A stretch of 64,000 nt of DNA from Parapristionchus giblindavisi (GCA_943737045.1 CALSFV010000016.1:434001-498000), one strand, 5' to 3'; shown: positions 28,190-41,218, counted from the stretch's first letter. Numbers and translations are program-made. Notes: generated by a model from the sequence alone, not told the origin.

Positions 28190-30123
28190 TAGCTCCAATC
28201 ATCATATCGATCCTTCTCTGTGAGAGCAACAAATCAGAAAGGAATGGTGCCGCACGAGCGTTTGTCCCATTATCTGATACAAAGGTATTTACACTTTATT
28301 TACTAAACAGCTGACGCAGTTTTAAGCCAATCCGTAACCTTTAAGTAGCTGATTCCTTGCCTTTTAATAACCCTTCGTATGATTTATTCATAATTTCATG
28401 AAATAATCATTTCGATCGTGTTCATTCTTTATTTCACATTGAAATAGGGTGACCATGAGAGTTATTATGTTATGGGAAACCTAATTTCATCAATAAAATG
28501 CATGTAACGAGGAAGTGTTACAGCGAAACGTGTTCTTTCTGATTCGGCAACAATAGTCCATGGTTTAATAATAAATTTATTGATTTTAGCTTGTTGAAAC
28601 ACCAATTTAATGTACAATAAATATACATATTAAATTAAATTAAATTAAATGAGCACTAAATAATACTAATTTGACAATTCAGGAAAGAAAAAGAAAGTCG
28701 AATAAAAAGAAAGGGCAATCAAAGAAGGAAGCAGATCCTCAAGATGGTAGTAACGTAAGTTTGGAATTCTTGTGATATATAATATAGAGTGTTTCTGAGT
28801 ATAGCCGAAAACTTGACAAGAAGAATTATATAATATATTTATGACGTTTCGATACAATAATCATATCATCATCAGATGGAAGAATTACCTATAAGAACAA
28901 TATGATCATGGAAAACCGTATAAACAAATATGAGATGGAGAGAGGTCTCCTCTCTCTCTCTCTCCCTCCCTCTCCTTCTCTCCCTTTTCCTCTCTCTCAC
29001 TCTATATCCAACACGCATTCACCTAGTCATTCATTATCTTTAGATTGCTTGTCTCTCATATTTGTTTATACGGTTTTCCATGATCATATTGTTCGTATAG
29101 GTAATTCTTCCATCTGATGATGATATGATTATTGTATCGAAACGTCATAAATATATTATATAATTCTTCTTGTCAAGTTATCGGCTATACTCAGAAACAC
29201 TCTATATTATATATCACAAGAATGACAAGAATTACACAGTATATTACGTTCATTTGGAATTTTTATTTTGAAAAATATCTGAAAATCAATCATTGAATTT
29301 TAAGAAAAAGAAGAGATCCCGCAAATCAGGAAAGAACGGCTCGGATAAATCCAAAGCTAAACATGATAAGGAGCCAAAGGCAAGCGAATTTGGTCGAATT
29401 AAATTTTACTCAGAAAGTAAATTTCAGGCGGTTGCCACGGCCGAACCGAGGGTTAGGAAGCTTCAACATTCCAAAAATTAATATTTTAATTGATATTTTT
29501 AGCAAGCAAAGAGCACGTCTAGCTTCAATTTGGACTTGATAGGGGTATGTTTCAAGAGCAACGCTTAGTGGTACCGGCCTGAGTTGGCTATTCGGGGGGT
29601 TGCGGGTCATACACAAAAGGGAGAGGAGAGAGAGGTTAGGAAAAGAACCTTGCGGCCCAGAAATGACTTGACCCTATTACGGTCCAGCAACCTCCTAATA
29701 GCCAGCTTTAGTCCCGGCACAACGATCGATACTCACATTTAGAATTAAAGATATTTCATAATTAAAGTGCTCGGGGGTATTTTTTTGAAAGTTTTGGAAA
29801 ATCTACTTTCTTAGTTGCGTGGTTGTTTTGAACAGTAGTGCACGTAAGTTTTTCACACCTACCGGCTAAACAATCGATACTATTAACATATTTTTAATCT
29901 CAACATTTTCGTCCTCAATTTCACAAGTTTTCCCACACCGTTTATTTCTAGTTTATGCATTTTTTCCTTTCAGCTAAGCCAGGAGAAACTCTCATCTGCA
30001 TCAAAAGATGATAACGTAATTTGATTATTTACGAGTTCAATATTTTTCGAATTTTTACTACCTTTTCAGAGACTCTTGCTGCCACCTATTGACAAGAAAA
30101 CGTCGAACCAAAAACGTCATTAA
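28190..30123 (+). CDS. 3' part of a gene with a lysine-rich tail
   Basis: Six phase-consistent exons: 28190-28284, 28683-28754, 29305-29379, 29503-29544, 29974-30015, 30070-30123 (stop TAA). The first begins APIIISILLCESNKSERNG, suggesting the end of a membrane segment. The next two are strongly basic (KSNKKKGQSKK, KKKRSRKSGKNGSDKSK); the rest is hydrophilic, ending in KKTSNQKRH. The third exon appears to use a GC donor (AAAG|GCAAGC) with a TTTTTAG acceptor. A foldback element (28766-29223) occupies the intron after exon 28683-28754. The upstream exons and start are not found. No family recognised. Confidence 0.5.
28766..29223. mobile_element. foldback element in intron
   Basis: Inverted arms of about 180 bp start ATTCTTGTGATATATAATAT and meet around a CT-rich centre (28945-28990). 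No coding capacity. Confidence 0.8.
29567..29722. repeat. short inverted-repeat element
   Basis: Imperfect inverted ends around GGCTATTcGGGGGGTTGC and GCAACCTCCTAATAGCC enclose a purine-rich centre. It lies in the intron between exons 29503-29544 and 29974-30015. Confidence 0.45.
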
Positions 30124-31350
30124 GTGTTGAGATTTTTACCTTAAGCACACGTCAACCAGTCTATCGACTAGAAACGAATAATGTCAACCGATTAATGCAT
30201 TGTGCGATAAACGATTATTGACGGAATGTCGAAGGATGTGAAAACGAACATAACATATGTCATTTGCAATGAATAATATTCTTTGAAATCTATATTTCAC
30301 ATAAAAAATCTATTTTTGAAAAAAAAATATAGAAAGTATTGATGTTGTATGCGGAAGGTGTTCATGACTACCGGCAATGTTTTGTGGTATTTACCGAACG
30401 AAAAACGAGAGAACATAAGATGCAAAGTTTCTGAAGCTGAAGCTAATCCAATCACTTAACCACGTACTGAATGGTCTACAACTCTCTCAATTGTCGTTAC
30501 TCAACTTGATCTATGATCACAGTAATGCTCTCTCCCTCTCTTTTTGACCTGACCTCCAATACCTCTTACATCAACCCTAGCGTCCATGTTCTCTTTTCTT
30601 TATTCTTTCATTCCTGTGCATCTATTTCTACGGTTGTGATTTAGTCCTCTCTAGTCCACTTGTCCTTTTTCATATTATTTTTTCTAGGACTACAACAGAG
30701 CTTTCAATCTCCATTTTTACCAATTTCTTTTCGAACAGCTCACTTTCAATGAAAATTAGTGATTCAGTGCAAATCAGTGATCTATTTCTGTGATAGCGTG
30801 CACAATCAATTGTGTTTAGTAGTGTTCGAGTTTTAGTGAACAACTTTTAGCGGTTATCTCTAATCGTAAAGCAATTTATTTTGAAGAAAAACTCCTAGAA
30901 CTAGTCAACTACCCGACCACGGAGGAAAAAGAAAGAAAGAAAAAAAGATTTTTAAAAAGGAAGTTTAATACAATCAAAAATTCTGATAAAATAGAGAACG
31001 TTCTTTTTTTCAATATCTCGCTCGATTAATTTCTTGTAATTTTCACAGGACTTCTAACATGTAAGCGACAATCACATGAATTCTTTATAGATACCAAATC
31101 ATTTTTTTTCAATTGATACTCTCTAATGACATATATGTGATGAACACGAATTGAAATCACTAACTTTAAAAAGAAATGAAAGATTTCATTAGCGAGAAAA
31201 TATAAGATCATAGAGATCGTTGATATAACCGTGTACACTTGAACTAGCAGAGTACTCAATCTCATTTGTCTTCCTTATCAATTTCGATGAAATTGCTTTC
31301 TTCGCTGAACCTATGAAGTATGTTACAGTTAATTGTCGCCATCCTTTTAG
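30124..31350. other. intergenic, no gene seen
   Basis: AT-rich with pyrimidine tracts near 30525-30690. Minus-strand open frames at 31026-31422 overlap the first exon of the next gene and are not supported. Confidence 0.4.
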
Positions 31351-31360
31351 ACCAGTCGAC

Positions 31361-34300
31361 ATGGCTCTGGGGGAGTTTACTTCGGATGAGAAGCTTGTTT
31401 GGCTCCGCAACTTCCTCACCAAAGACGGTAAATTATTGTCTTTTTATTTGTTGGTTCTTTTCCACATTTTTTGAGTTTTAATCTTACATATTTCATACGA
31501 AGTTACGTCCAAAAGCTGTTAGAACGTGGGGGGGGGAGGTTGCCAAGAGATTTTTCCATTTATTGCGATCGTGCGACTTGAAATATTGTCCGTATAAAAT
31601 GTACTTGCATAATGACATTGCTACTGCTGCTAAACAGAGGAAGAACTATCGATTAACTCCCCACTATTTCCTCCTTTCCTTCCTCACTCTCTCTGATCTA
31701 CCTACTCTCTCACCGGTGCCCTCTCTCTAAACATTGAAATTCATTGTGGCATTGGCTGGCTACTCACGTACCAAATAAACGTATTTTATACGGTCAATAA
31801 ATGAAGATAACCTGCTTTAACAAAGACATCTCTCCTTCTAGTTGCGGCTCTTCCAATTTCCTTTTTTTTCGTAAAAATTTCGCGCACCCAATTCGCTCTT
31901 GCATTTCTCCCTTTAATCGATTGCTATCCAGAGTTAGCTCCTATCTGATATAAAACACCTTACTAGATTAGATTAAAAATCCTTTTAATCTAATCTAATA
32001 TATTTCAGGCAATGAGAATAATGACATGCGAAACTACGCTCTTCACAATATCTCGACATGGTTACTATCTGGTGGATTTCCCAAGTCTTCAATGAGAGTT
32101 TATGGGTATCCACCTGAACGACCACTCTACGTGTTCTTTGCGGATGTCAGTCCGTCACAAAGGTCGGTAACCTTTACACTAACAATGAGGCAAAAAAAAC
32201 AAACTTATATTGACAAACAATTCCCCTTCTTTTCGTACATCTTAACAAGATTTGTCCAAATACAATCAAATTGTAGCACAAGTAGCGACGATTTGGATAT
32301 GGGAAATCCCTACTCGAGCATATTTTAATCTTTGTGAATCTGAAACTGACACTGACACTGAGGCACTGAAATGATTTTCTTTTACAGTGTTCACCTTCAT
32401 GTTCGCCCACCAATCAATGAGAATAGGTAACATCTTTGTCATAGATAATAGTTAATGCACTGTCACATTCACCTTACATGTCTACGTCGTAACAGTCGTT
32501 CTAACGGCAGAGACGCCCACGTTAACTATTTATAATGAGAACTTCATAATGAAAAACAAATTGCGAAAAGAATTAGGGCATAAATGCCATATAAATGCTG
32601 CAAATATTTGATTTATACCAACATTTAGTTCGAAATTTGCACTTTGTAAAGTTTACGTGGAAGACGCCGCCATCACAGCGAAAGTTTGAGCATAAGACTT
32701 CAATTTTGTAGAAATATATTACTCTCTGACGCGTTCTCTGTGAGTGACTCCGTGCGTTCAGCGAAAGTAACATCACATAAAAGAATATTCAAAGTTATTT
32801 AGAGTGAGAGAAAAAGATATCGAAAAGATACGACAAATGATTGCTTAATATTGAGCGTATAAAAATCACTTGTTTTATTTGTAGAAGATACTTTCTTGTT
32901 TTGCATGGTTCAAAAACTATGCCGATCTCTTTTATATCAAATAGCGCGCGGAGAAGGTCAGCCGGGTTAGGTGAGAGGCTGTGGAGAGACAATCGAGATT
33001 CGGGGCGAGATCTAGCCTTTGAGCGACTTCCGTTCTTTAGAGCCCAGTGTCATTTTCTTATGCAAGTACATTTTATACGCACAATAATACTAATATATGT
33101 TGAGAATCATTTCTGAAACGTATTACATACTTTATCAACAAAATAAGTCAAAAAAGTGCAAACATTTTAAATTTTGTGTTTGGTTATAGTTCGATCTAGA
33201 TGAAACCGCTATCACTACAGGGAAACGTGTGCCACTGGACTCCGTCTTGTTCTGGAGATTATTCGTTCCGATATTGAAAAGTTCGGACAACTTACATTCG
33301 AAGGCAACATCTTCGCTACTGATATCGTCAGTTTTTTTTATTGCTATGAAATTGTAGAATCAATACTTGTGAAGTTACTGTTTTTGATATTGATTCAAAG
33401 GAAGTTAATTTACATGCAGAGAAAATTTACATACAGCCCTATTTAAGCTATGTATTTTTTTGCTTAAAAAATTGCAAGATCTAAATCTTAGAGTACACTA
33501 GTTTGCAACCGCGTTTGTTCTCTGTGATGATTTTACTAATTCTGGAAAAATACTATTCAGAGCCAACCAAACTTTTGGTTACTATTGTATATTGTAACAT
33601 CCGTACCAGCTAAACGATCGCTACTATAAGCATATTTTTAACGCTTTGTTCATTGAGAAAAATTCCTCGCTTGGTGGGGCGCTATGTTGAGTGGTGCCTT
33701 TTCAAAAGGCTAATGTGCTAACAAGCTATATGTATATTTGCAATAGTTTCGGTTTTGCTGTAGTTTATGTTACATTTTCAGTTCGAGAAAATTATGGAGG
33801 AAGATGGGTCGTTTGAAGTAAGAGATAGGTCGGAGTGCATTGGCTACTACATGGACGAACAACAGAAGCTAACACGTATTGACGTAAGTCAATCCGTTTC
33901 TATGTAGTTTATGTCTAAGTGTCCCATATTAATTTTACTTTCTCTGATCATACTCTCATGCCTCTATTTGTTTTATTTTCTTGAATATTGCACAAAACAT
34001 AATGAACGTATGACTAAATAACTGTCTTTTCAGTCCAAATTAGAAGCGCCTGAAGGCTTCACTATCAGCGAAATCGATGTTGCTAATGAATATGGAAAGA
34101 TTCATGCCGCATGGCCATTCAGTATGATGAACACTCCCGAAATGACCAGGTATAACTTCACAGCGTTATAATTTTCCCCAAAGAGAAAAGAGAAACAGAG
34201 AGTTTGAGATAAATTTAAAACGTAGAGTGAACAAATTAGTTCAATTCTAAAAATATTGGCAACGTGCAACATGTCTCTTTGAAAATTTGCCAGAAAATAT

Positions 34301-35075
34301 GCAATTTCTTCAAGTGTGGTGGCTTACATATAACTCAGTATGAGGCAAAAATATATGTTTCAGCGTTCTTTGGATAATTATTTTTCATTGAAATATATGT
34401 ATAAGAAATGTTTACACTTCCTTCAGAGCCCGTTTGGATTACCTCCCATCCATTTGCATCAGAGACAAAGAAGGAAATATTGTATCATGGGAGATGGCAT
34501 TTAATTGTGGACAAGTATGTCTCTACTATCAAAGGCATACCCCGAGCTTATTTTTTTAAATTATTGCAGTACCTTTTTTTATTATTTCTTTTCTATTAAA
34601 AAATAATATCACTTGTAGATACTCCATCTTTTCACATTAGAGAAATATCGTGGATATGGTCTTGGACTTCTCACGGAACAACTACAGGCACAGAACTTTG
34701 CAAAGTGATAAATTTCAATTAATTTACGCATTTTTACACGCACGCGCGCTCTCTCTCATTGCTAGACAAATGTGGCACACCGTCCTCATTTTGTAATTTC
34801 CGTTTCGGTATAACATCTTTTAGTTACAGTTAAATTTAAAATGTACAAGATTTCAGAATGACATAGTGCGGGGAGAGTGTGGGCAGATTGGAGAGAACAT
34901 AGTTTTTGGTTGGAAGATGTAATCTTTCAGGCGCGGTTTAGCAGTCTTCAAATACGTCTCTGATAAGAATGAGAAGGTCCTACGTGGAACGGATAAGCAT
35001 CCACTGTGGACTCGATGGAAGACCGGCGAAGTGGATAAGAAATGGGCATTCAGTCTTTATTTGGTGAAGAATTGA
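31361..35075 (+). CDS. GNAT-fold N-acyltransferase, GLYAT-like, 300 aa
   Basis: Nine exons: 31361-31427, 32009-32162, 32388-32426, 33221-33326, 33782-33883, 34034-34149, 34427-34514, 34619-34704, 34931-35075; 903 nt, all in phase, stop TGA. An acceptor (CCTTTTAG) sits 10 nt before the ATG, as for spliced-leader addition. The key block is EKYRGYGLGLLTEQLQAQ at about residues 232-249, a match to the acetyl/acyl-CoA pyrophosphate-binding R/Q-x-x-G-x-G/A signature (R235-x-x-G238-x-G240). Preceding strands (SICIRDKEGNIVSWEMAF) fit the beta4-beta5 core of FR47/GLYAT-type GNATs. It probably transfers an acyl group from CoA to an amino-containing acceptor; the substrate is unknown. Introns 1 and 3 contain related MITEs. 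Confidence 0.82.
31584..31799. mobile_element. MITE, TATTGnnCGTATAAAA family, copy 1
   Basis: Termini TATTGTCCGTATAAAAT and GTATTTTATACGGTCAATA are inverted copies. In GLYAT-like intron 1. The interior is about 80% alike, by eye, to the copy at 35450-35755. Confidence 0.7.
32849..33086. mobile_element. MITE, same family, copy 2
   Basis: Termini TATTGAGCGTATAAAAATC and GTACATTTTATACGCACAATA. In intron 3 of the GLYAT-like gene; the interior differs from copy 1. Confidence 0.65.
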
Positions 35076-35449
35076 TGTGCCTACATACATTATAAAGAAG
35101 TTTAAAATGCATACGAGTTTGTTTATGTAGATTGTCACAGTTTCAACATTCTTCTCGTTTCGCTTATTAAAGCGTGTAGAATTTTCAGAATGCGTATTAG
35201 AAGCAACTTTTAAATCTTTTGTTTTAATGCAGTAAGTAAGTGTTTAAGTTTAAAATTTTGAGGTTAAAATTTTAAATCTTTAAAGTCTAGAGATGTACTT
35301 CCAACTGTCAAGTAGGCTCAATGACGATAGTGAAACGTTTTGTGGGTTTTATCTTCTTAGAAGTTAAAAAAAAATTTCCTGAGACGGAAGAATAAGAAAT
35401 TGCAAGCATGTTTTTTCCCAGACTAGGGAAACCAATAAAAATACCACAT

Positions 35450-35755
35450 TATAATCCGTGTAAAATGTACTTTTCTAATTGCCTTGCTACTGCATCATTC
35501 CATAAATTTATTTTCTCTTTCACCTCTCTGTTTATCGTTAAAGATAAATAAATTCTAAAATAAATTAAATTTAAAAAATACTGCCGAAACAGAGAAAGAA
35601 CTATCGATAAACTCCCCACTTTTCCTCCCTTCCTTCCTCGCTCTCCCTGATCTATATACTGCCTCACGTGTGCTCTCTCTAAACATAGAAACACATTGTG
35701 GCAATGGCTGGCTACTCTCGTACCAAATAAACAAATGTGTTTTATGCGCTCAATA
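35450..35755. mobile_element. MITE, same family, copy 3
   Basis: Begins TATAATCCGTGTAAAATGT and ends TTTTATGCGCTCAATA. Lies just 3' of the GLYAT-like gene and beside a LINE fragment. Confidence 0.65.
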
Positions 35756-35785
35756 CGAAAGGTTGACAAAGAGCGATATCAATAT

Positions 35786-36460
35786 TAAATCTCTACCTAC
35801 TCAATCAATAACTCTCCTCTTGAGTTCTTGTCCCAAGTGCGCGACTTAGGTGTTCAAATATTGTCCACCCTTCGTCCCAGTGCTTCCATTGATGATAGAA
35901 TAACTAAGTCTCAAATTGCTCTTCATCTTCTCCTCAAAGCTGTCTCTGTAAACTCTCCTGAAATATTAGTCAAATGCTATATTATCTATGTTCTTCCTCA
36001 TCTCTCATTTGCATCATCTTTCTGGTATCCTATCACGTCTAAAGACAGTCTTCGTCTTGAAAAGGTTCAACGCCTTTTTACTCGAATTGTCTTCTACCGT
36101 TGCTTCCACGTCTCTCCTGAATCTCTTCCTTCTTATCCTGATAGATTGAAAGCACTCTCAATGAAGCCTCTAAGTGAGCAAAGGGTGGTAAGTGATCTTC
36201 TCCTCGCGAGAAAGATACTGTATGGAGAGTCGATCATTCCGATCGATACATTTTTCAGATTTCAGCCGACCCGACCCCGTAGTTTCTCCTATGGCCTCGA
36301 ATTAGAATTCACTAGAAATAGTATTAGATATAACTCTTTCCCACTGAGAGTTATTAGATGGCTGAATAGATTACCCCCTATTATTTTATCAGCCGAATCA
36401 CATTCACAGTTTAAATCGTTATTAATAAATAGTGAATACCCATCTATTTTTGCATCCTAG
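35786..36460 (+). pseudogene. LINE reverse transcriptase, C-terminal fragment
   Basis: Continuous frame of about 225 codons, starting inside the protein, with the thumb-region block VRDLGVQI followed by RPSASIDDRITK and ending ...EYPSIFAS stop. This matches the region after the YADD box of CR1/Jockey-type LINE reverse transcriptases. Endonuclease and polymerase active-site parts are absent (5' truncation). It belongs to a different subfamily from 51807-53150. Confidence 0.75.
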
Positions 36461-36864
36461 TTTATTCATACTCTTTTCCATACTCTTTCCTCATTCTGAC
36501 CCAATAGCTCCTACCATTCCCTAATTGCATCTCTCATTGTAACTCCATCTTAGAGATTCAATCGTGTCCCACAGTAACATCGGCCTCATCCACCGATTAC
36601 TCTATCCACTACACAATGTAATGTTTCCATTCAAGTCCTGCTCGATCTCATCAATTCAAGCTATTCATCGGACTAATGACACGTGCGAGGGATGGTCCCA
36701 TCAATGAGAGACCCCCCCCCCTTTTCCACCCCATTCTATCCTTTCTTTCCTCAAGTATCTTGTCCAATATTACCCTCTTTCAATCATCTATCTATGTCGA
36801 GAGTATTCAGTTATCCATTGTTTCTGCTTTTTTAAACCTGTATTGTTTCATGCTGAGCATGTCG

Positions 36865-36867
<3 letters not shown>

Positions 36868-36907
<40 letters not shown>
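36868..36907. repeat. (TA)n microsatellite
   Basis: About 20 TA units, roughly 400 bp 3' of the LINE fragment. Confidence 0.9.
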
Positions 36908-36910
<3 letters not shown>

Positions 36911-38022
36911 GAATCAAAATTATACAGTGTGCATCCCTTATATTTATTTATTTCTTTATTTATCATACATTCAATGAAGATGTGACAACATTTGAAACGA
37001 AGATTGAATAAATTTGAATAAGAGAATCGGGAAGTGGGTGGTAGGAATTGGGGAGGAAGAAGAGGGAGGGGAGTTATACAATTTATACAGTGTTTATGTA
37101 GATAATACTAACGTCCATCAAGGGTTAGTTCTTCCTCGAGATTAGTCGCTGTCGATGAGATCTTTTAAAAAAACAGGTAAACAAAGGCGATGCGTATTTC
37201 GTGGTAAATTTTATGTAATCATATAAAACGAGAAGGAAAAAAATGACGGAAAGGTTAGAACACTAAGTGATCGAGACGGACACAGCGCCCTTTTTTCTTC
37301 TAAAACAGATGAAAATAATATCCCGTACTTTTTTTGTTTTTGAGGAAATCAAAAATCTGCATTAGACTCGATTTTGCAAATTGATTTTTTGATCGTTTAA
37401 CAAAATTAAAAATTTGAAAATCGATAAAAAAATCAACAACAAAAAAATTCAATAAGTGGGGGTCGTCTAGGCTTGGTGCATAGTTACGCACGCATAGTTG
37501 ATCTAGATAATGTGTTTGGCAGTAAATGTAAAAATGTATTCAAAGGTCAACTATTATAGAATTAAAAATGTCCGAACAATACAAATTCCGATATTTGCCG
37601 CGCAATACTCAGACTCCGCCCACTTCTTCGCGCGACATACCTTTTTCTCTTATTTTATCGAATTTATAGCGTTTCCTCATCATTTCACAGGACTTTCAAT
37701 AAAAATAAAATTATATGCATTGAAAAAATGTTCGAAAAAACCTTCCGAAAATTTGGAGTGCGTTTTTCTCAACGGTGGAGAAGTTTACTATATTCGGAAT
37801 TTGGCGCGCTGTGTGCAAAACTTTTGTAATTCTATAATAAAATGTATCCAGTTTGTGGATCAAAACGTCAGTCTTCGACTTGTAAAAAAATAAATGGCAA
37901 AATTTCTGGTACTAAAATCGAGCCTAATTACCTAGATTATCAAATTCCCCATCAAAACAGTACAAGGGATATCAATTTCATGTATTTTGTCACTTAAGTC
38001 GCGAGCTTTAAAAGTCAATGCG
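36908..38022. other. intergenic, no gene seen
   Basis: Poly-A/T-rich. The open frame at 37510-37893 has no recognisable domain or splice partners. Confidence 0.35.
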
Positions 38023-38142
38023 TAAAGGCATACCCCGAGCAAATTTGAAACTTTCCGCTCCGGCTATGCTCTCTCGCTTTCTTTGTCTATGAGAGAATTT
38101 TGTCAGAGCGGAGAGTAAAATTAGCTCGATGTGTGCCTTTAA
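38023..38142. repeat. short TIR element (MITE), family copy 2
   Basis: Ends TAAAGGCATACCCCGAGC and AGCTCGATGTGTGCCTTTA; same family as 2129-2252. Confidence 0.6.
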
Positions 38143-38451
38143 AGAAGGGGACCCATGAGTTGGCATGACTGACTCCCGCCACGATAAGCATGTTGGCTAT
38201 TGTTTATATTATATGCTAATTGGCGTAAGGGATAATGAGAAAATGAGAGAGCAAGTATGCAAATCGGAAGGACACTCTCTACATGCCTTGAAAGCTGTAC
38301 TTTCAATGCGCATAGTGAGCTCTAAACATATCGGGAATCAATATCAGATATGTCTTTCGATTCGTGTGATGAATCTCTATCATTCTATCCGAACAGTCTT
38401 ATTACGAAAAAACTCGTGGGTCTCCATCTTTAAGTTTTACGTACTCACATA

Positions 38452-40275
38452 GTATTTATCTGGCAGTGCGCCAGAGTAGAGTTTAAGATCGTAGATGTTC
38501 ACCCTATCGTTTTGGGCATACACGTATCCATTCTCATCAACATTGACTATCTGTGAGCATTCGTCCAAACTTAAATTAATATATTTTACAATACCTATCA
38601 ATCTTTATCAAAAAATCATCAGGATCTCTACAGAAAGAAATCCACAGAATTTTATTGAATCTGAAAGAGTACGAAAACCCAAATTATTTAAAAGTGCCAT
38701 AGTTGTCTTGACAAGGTTCCAAAGTAGCAATATTCCTTTATACTATGAGGTACTGACCATGTTTCCATGACGTCAAATGATAGATCATTCATGTCCATGG
38801 CAACCAATGTACCGAGATAAGAAACGTAGAAGATCCACTCGCCATACATGATGACCCCTTGACAGAAAGACTGCAATTAAATTGTTTAAGCAATCGATAC
38901 ACATATGTAGGGTACATACGCCCATGAACTTTGATCATCCATTTGCCTGACAAACGTGACATCACGCCTTATTTGACAGCAATCGTCCCGCTTAAATCAT
39001 TTAAATCAAAAATCGTCCCGCTATGGTAGTGACGTCGCTGATTTCGACAAACGGGTTGTTAAGCTTCGTGGAAACGATCGCTGGATGCAGTTTCACACCC
39101 TTAAGCTTCGTGGAAACGATCGCTGGATGCAGTTTCACACCCTTAAGCTTCGTGGAAACGATCGCTGGATGCAGTTTCACACCCTTCAACATCATTTCAA
39201 AACTGCATTGACAATCGTTGAAACAAATTTAGTGGTATTAGGCTCACTCACGTTTTTTGGTAGAGTATCGTTTTCTATATATTCAAATGAGCCAGACTGA
39301 TATCGACGAGCGGAAATTGTATCATCGTCGTAACCTTTGCTTTCAACAAATCCGAATAATGTATTCCTACAATAATTTATTAACATTACATCCCTTCGTC
39401 ATATGTCCCGCTGCGTCCATTTTCGGACCAGTGTGATTTCCGTTTTTCTTTCTTTTCAGCAGCAGTGGAATTTGCTACTATCGAGTATGACTTCGAGAAT
39501 CGAAAAATATTCACACACAGCCGACATAAATGCGCACTACAGAGGACGCATGTACAAAACTAGATCGGGCAGTATAGTTTTTTTTTTAAATTGTAAAAAG
39601 TAATTGAAAAAATTATTTCATTATTTCTTCGTTTTGCGTTATTTATAAATTCATCCAAAAAAACCTACTTGTACACACATATTTGGTCGAATTTCTTGAT
39701 TTGGTTCATGGTTATATTAAACGATATTCCTCTTGTTGTTCTGTAATCTTCATCAACGGATAGGGCAAATATCACCTCTGGTTCTTCTTTTCTTCTTATG
39801 AAATAATGAATACAGTCCCATTTCACTGCGAAATCGACATCTTCATCGATCTGAATCAATATTAAATCAACAAATAAAATTAATGTTCTGTCCTCCACAG
39901 GTCTCCTCAGGTGTCTCAGTCTGTGAGAGAGTAGGAATTGAACGGAGTTACAAATTGCTCCTCTACATAACATTTTAATCTTACTTTAAGATGTTCAATA
40001 ACAGTTATAACTTCATCAATCAATATTGATTTGTAGATTGTGGAGTCGCCATGCTGCAATCAAGGAAACACATTTAAAAAAATATGTATATTTAAAATGT
40101 ATATTTAAAATTAAGTTGAAAATATATTTTGAACATGCAAAAATGAACAAACAAAGTGTATAACTTTGAAAAGAGTGACAACGTGAGTTACCTTTCTCGT
40201 GAAGTAGAATGCACCGCCTTTTACTCCCAATTCATCATCGACTCCGATTCCGTTTAATTTAATGTCGTGTCTTCT
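38452..40275 (-). CDS. unresolved multi-exon gene or pseudogene
   Basis: Candidate exons 5'->3': about 40197-40274 (LNGIGVDDELGVKGGAFYF), 39988-40054 (HGDSTIYKSILIDEVITV), 39669-39852 (KWDCIHYFIRRKEEPEVIFA), 39250-39368 (FGFVESKGYDDDTISARRY), 38757-38869 (GVIMYGEWIFYVSYLG), 38447-38552 (VNVDENGYVYAQNDRVNIYD). Each has plausible splice ends, and the coding style (short strands, aromatic residues, V-D-E-N-G-Y-V-Y-A) suggests a beta-propeller-like repeat protein. The junction between 39669-39852 and 39250-39368 does not keep phase, and a 42-bp triplication lies between later exons, so the copy may be broken. No family named. Confidence 0.4.
39060..39185. repeat. three tandem copies of a 42-bp unit
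   Basis: The unit begins TTAAGCTTCGTGGAAACGAT; all three copies are identical by eye. 42 is divisible by 3, so every frame stays open through it on both strands. Confidence 0.95.
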
Positions 40276-40439
40276 GGAATCATACACCAGTCATTTCCAT
40301 TCATACGTAGTGATATTGCCACCCTCCCAAGAGGACTTCTCGTTGTTTAACTCTCTCGTAGCGCACGTTCCCTCACCATTTCTCTCTTTTTCTAGATTGT
40401 AGATACTAACTTATAACTACTAGATTGTAGATACTAGAT

Positions 40440-40858
40440 AAGTGAAGCACCAGCTGCGACGGAAACAATTCTGAAAGTGACCTATATGGGTGGCTAGGGT
40501 TGAGGGAGATATGTTTAAAAGTGGTTTCAAAAGTTGCCAACCGGTCATTCCAATCGATTTTTCAATCGATAGCAAATCTGACCAACATTCGAATCCCGCT
40601 GGTTCGATTCCCGCCCCCGTCATAATGTTTTTGCTAATTTTTACTAACTCCTTCAACTATATTTTCATTGGTTTATCGTCATTCGCTGGACATTTTCGAA
40701 TATTTCCGTGTTTTGGCGGCGATTTTGTATAAAAAATATCGATTGGAAGGTCCAGTTGGCAACTTTTGAAACCACTTTTTAACATCTCTCCATCAGTCTT
40801 AGCTACCCATATAGGTTGCTTTCAGAATCGTTTCCGTCACAACTTGTGCTTCCCTTGT
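40440..40858. mobile_element. TIR element with internal B-box-like motif
   Basis: Inverted arms of about 120 bp (left from AAGTGAAGCACC, right ending GTGCTTCCCTT). Between the arms lies GGTTCGATTCC (near 40600), a perfect Pol III B box, with a 4-of-5 paired T stem. Confidence 0.65.
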
Positions 40859-40899
40859 AACCGTACGAGTTTCACATGCCGTGTGGAGTTATTTACCTC

Positions 40900-41145
40900 G
40901 CGTACATCAATATTTCATATCTCTGGTAAGAAGTTGGATTGCTGTAGCCTGCTCCACACCATTTTTCCGAACTGTAGTATGCTAACTCCATCGAAAAGCT
41001 CAAAAAAGCCCACTATATAGTTTCTTTCTTCATAATTTCTCACTGCGGATAGAATTATCAGCAAAACATTCAATTTCAAGTCGTCTCCAAAGAGTTCGTG
41101 TCGTAGTATTGTTTTTAAAAACAATGTCTTCGAATTGACTTCGAA
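40900..41145. repeat. dispersed repeat shared with 49270-49465
   Basis: Blocks such as TAAGAAGTTGGATTGCTGTA, TAGTATGCTAACTCCATCGA and GGATAGAATTATCA recur in inverse orientation inside the foldback at 48811-49750. Confidence 0.6.
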
Positions 41146-41218
41146 GCTGGATTAAAGAGAAAAAAAGTTGTTAGCTCCTTGCCGTGTTTATACTCATTTT
41201 ATAGAACTCGTCGAGTAT

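Noticed and set aside
37510..37893. 127-codon plus-strand frame
   Set aside because: AT-rich, no domain, no phase-matched neighbours.
40590..40625. tRNA gene fragment at GGTTCGATTCC
   Set aside because: Only a B-box and partial T stem; no upstream tRNA arms.
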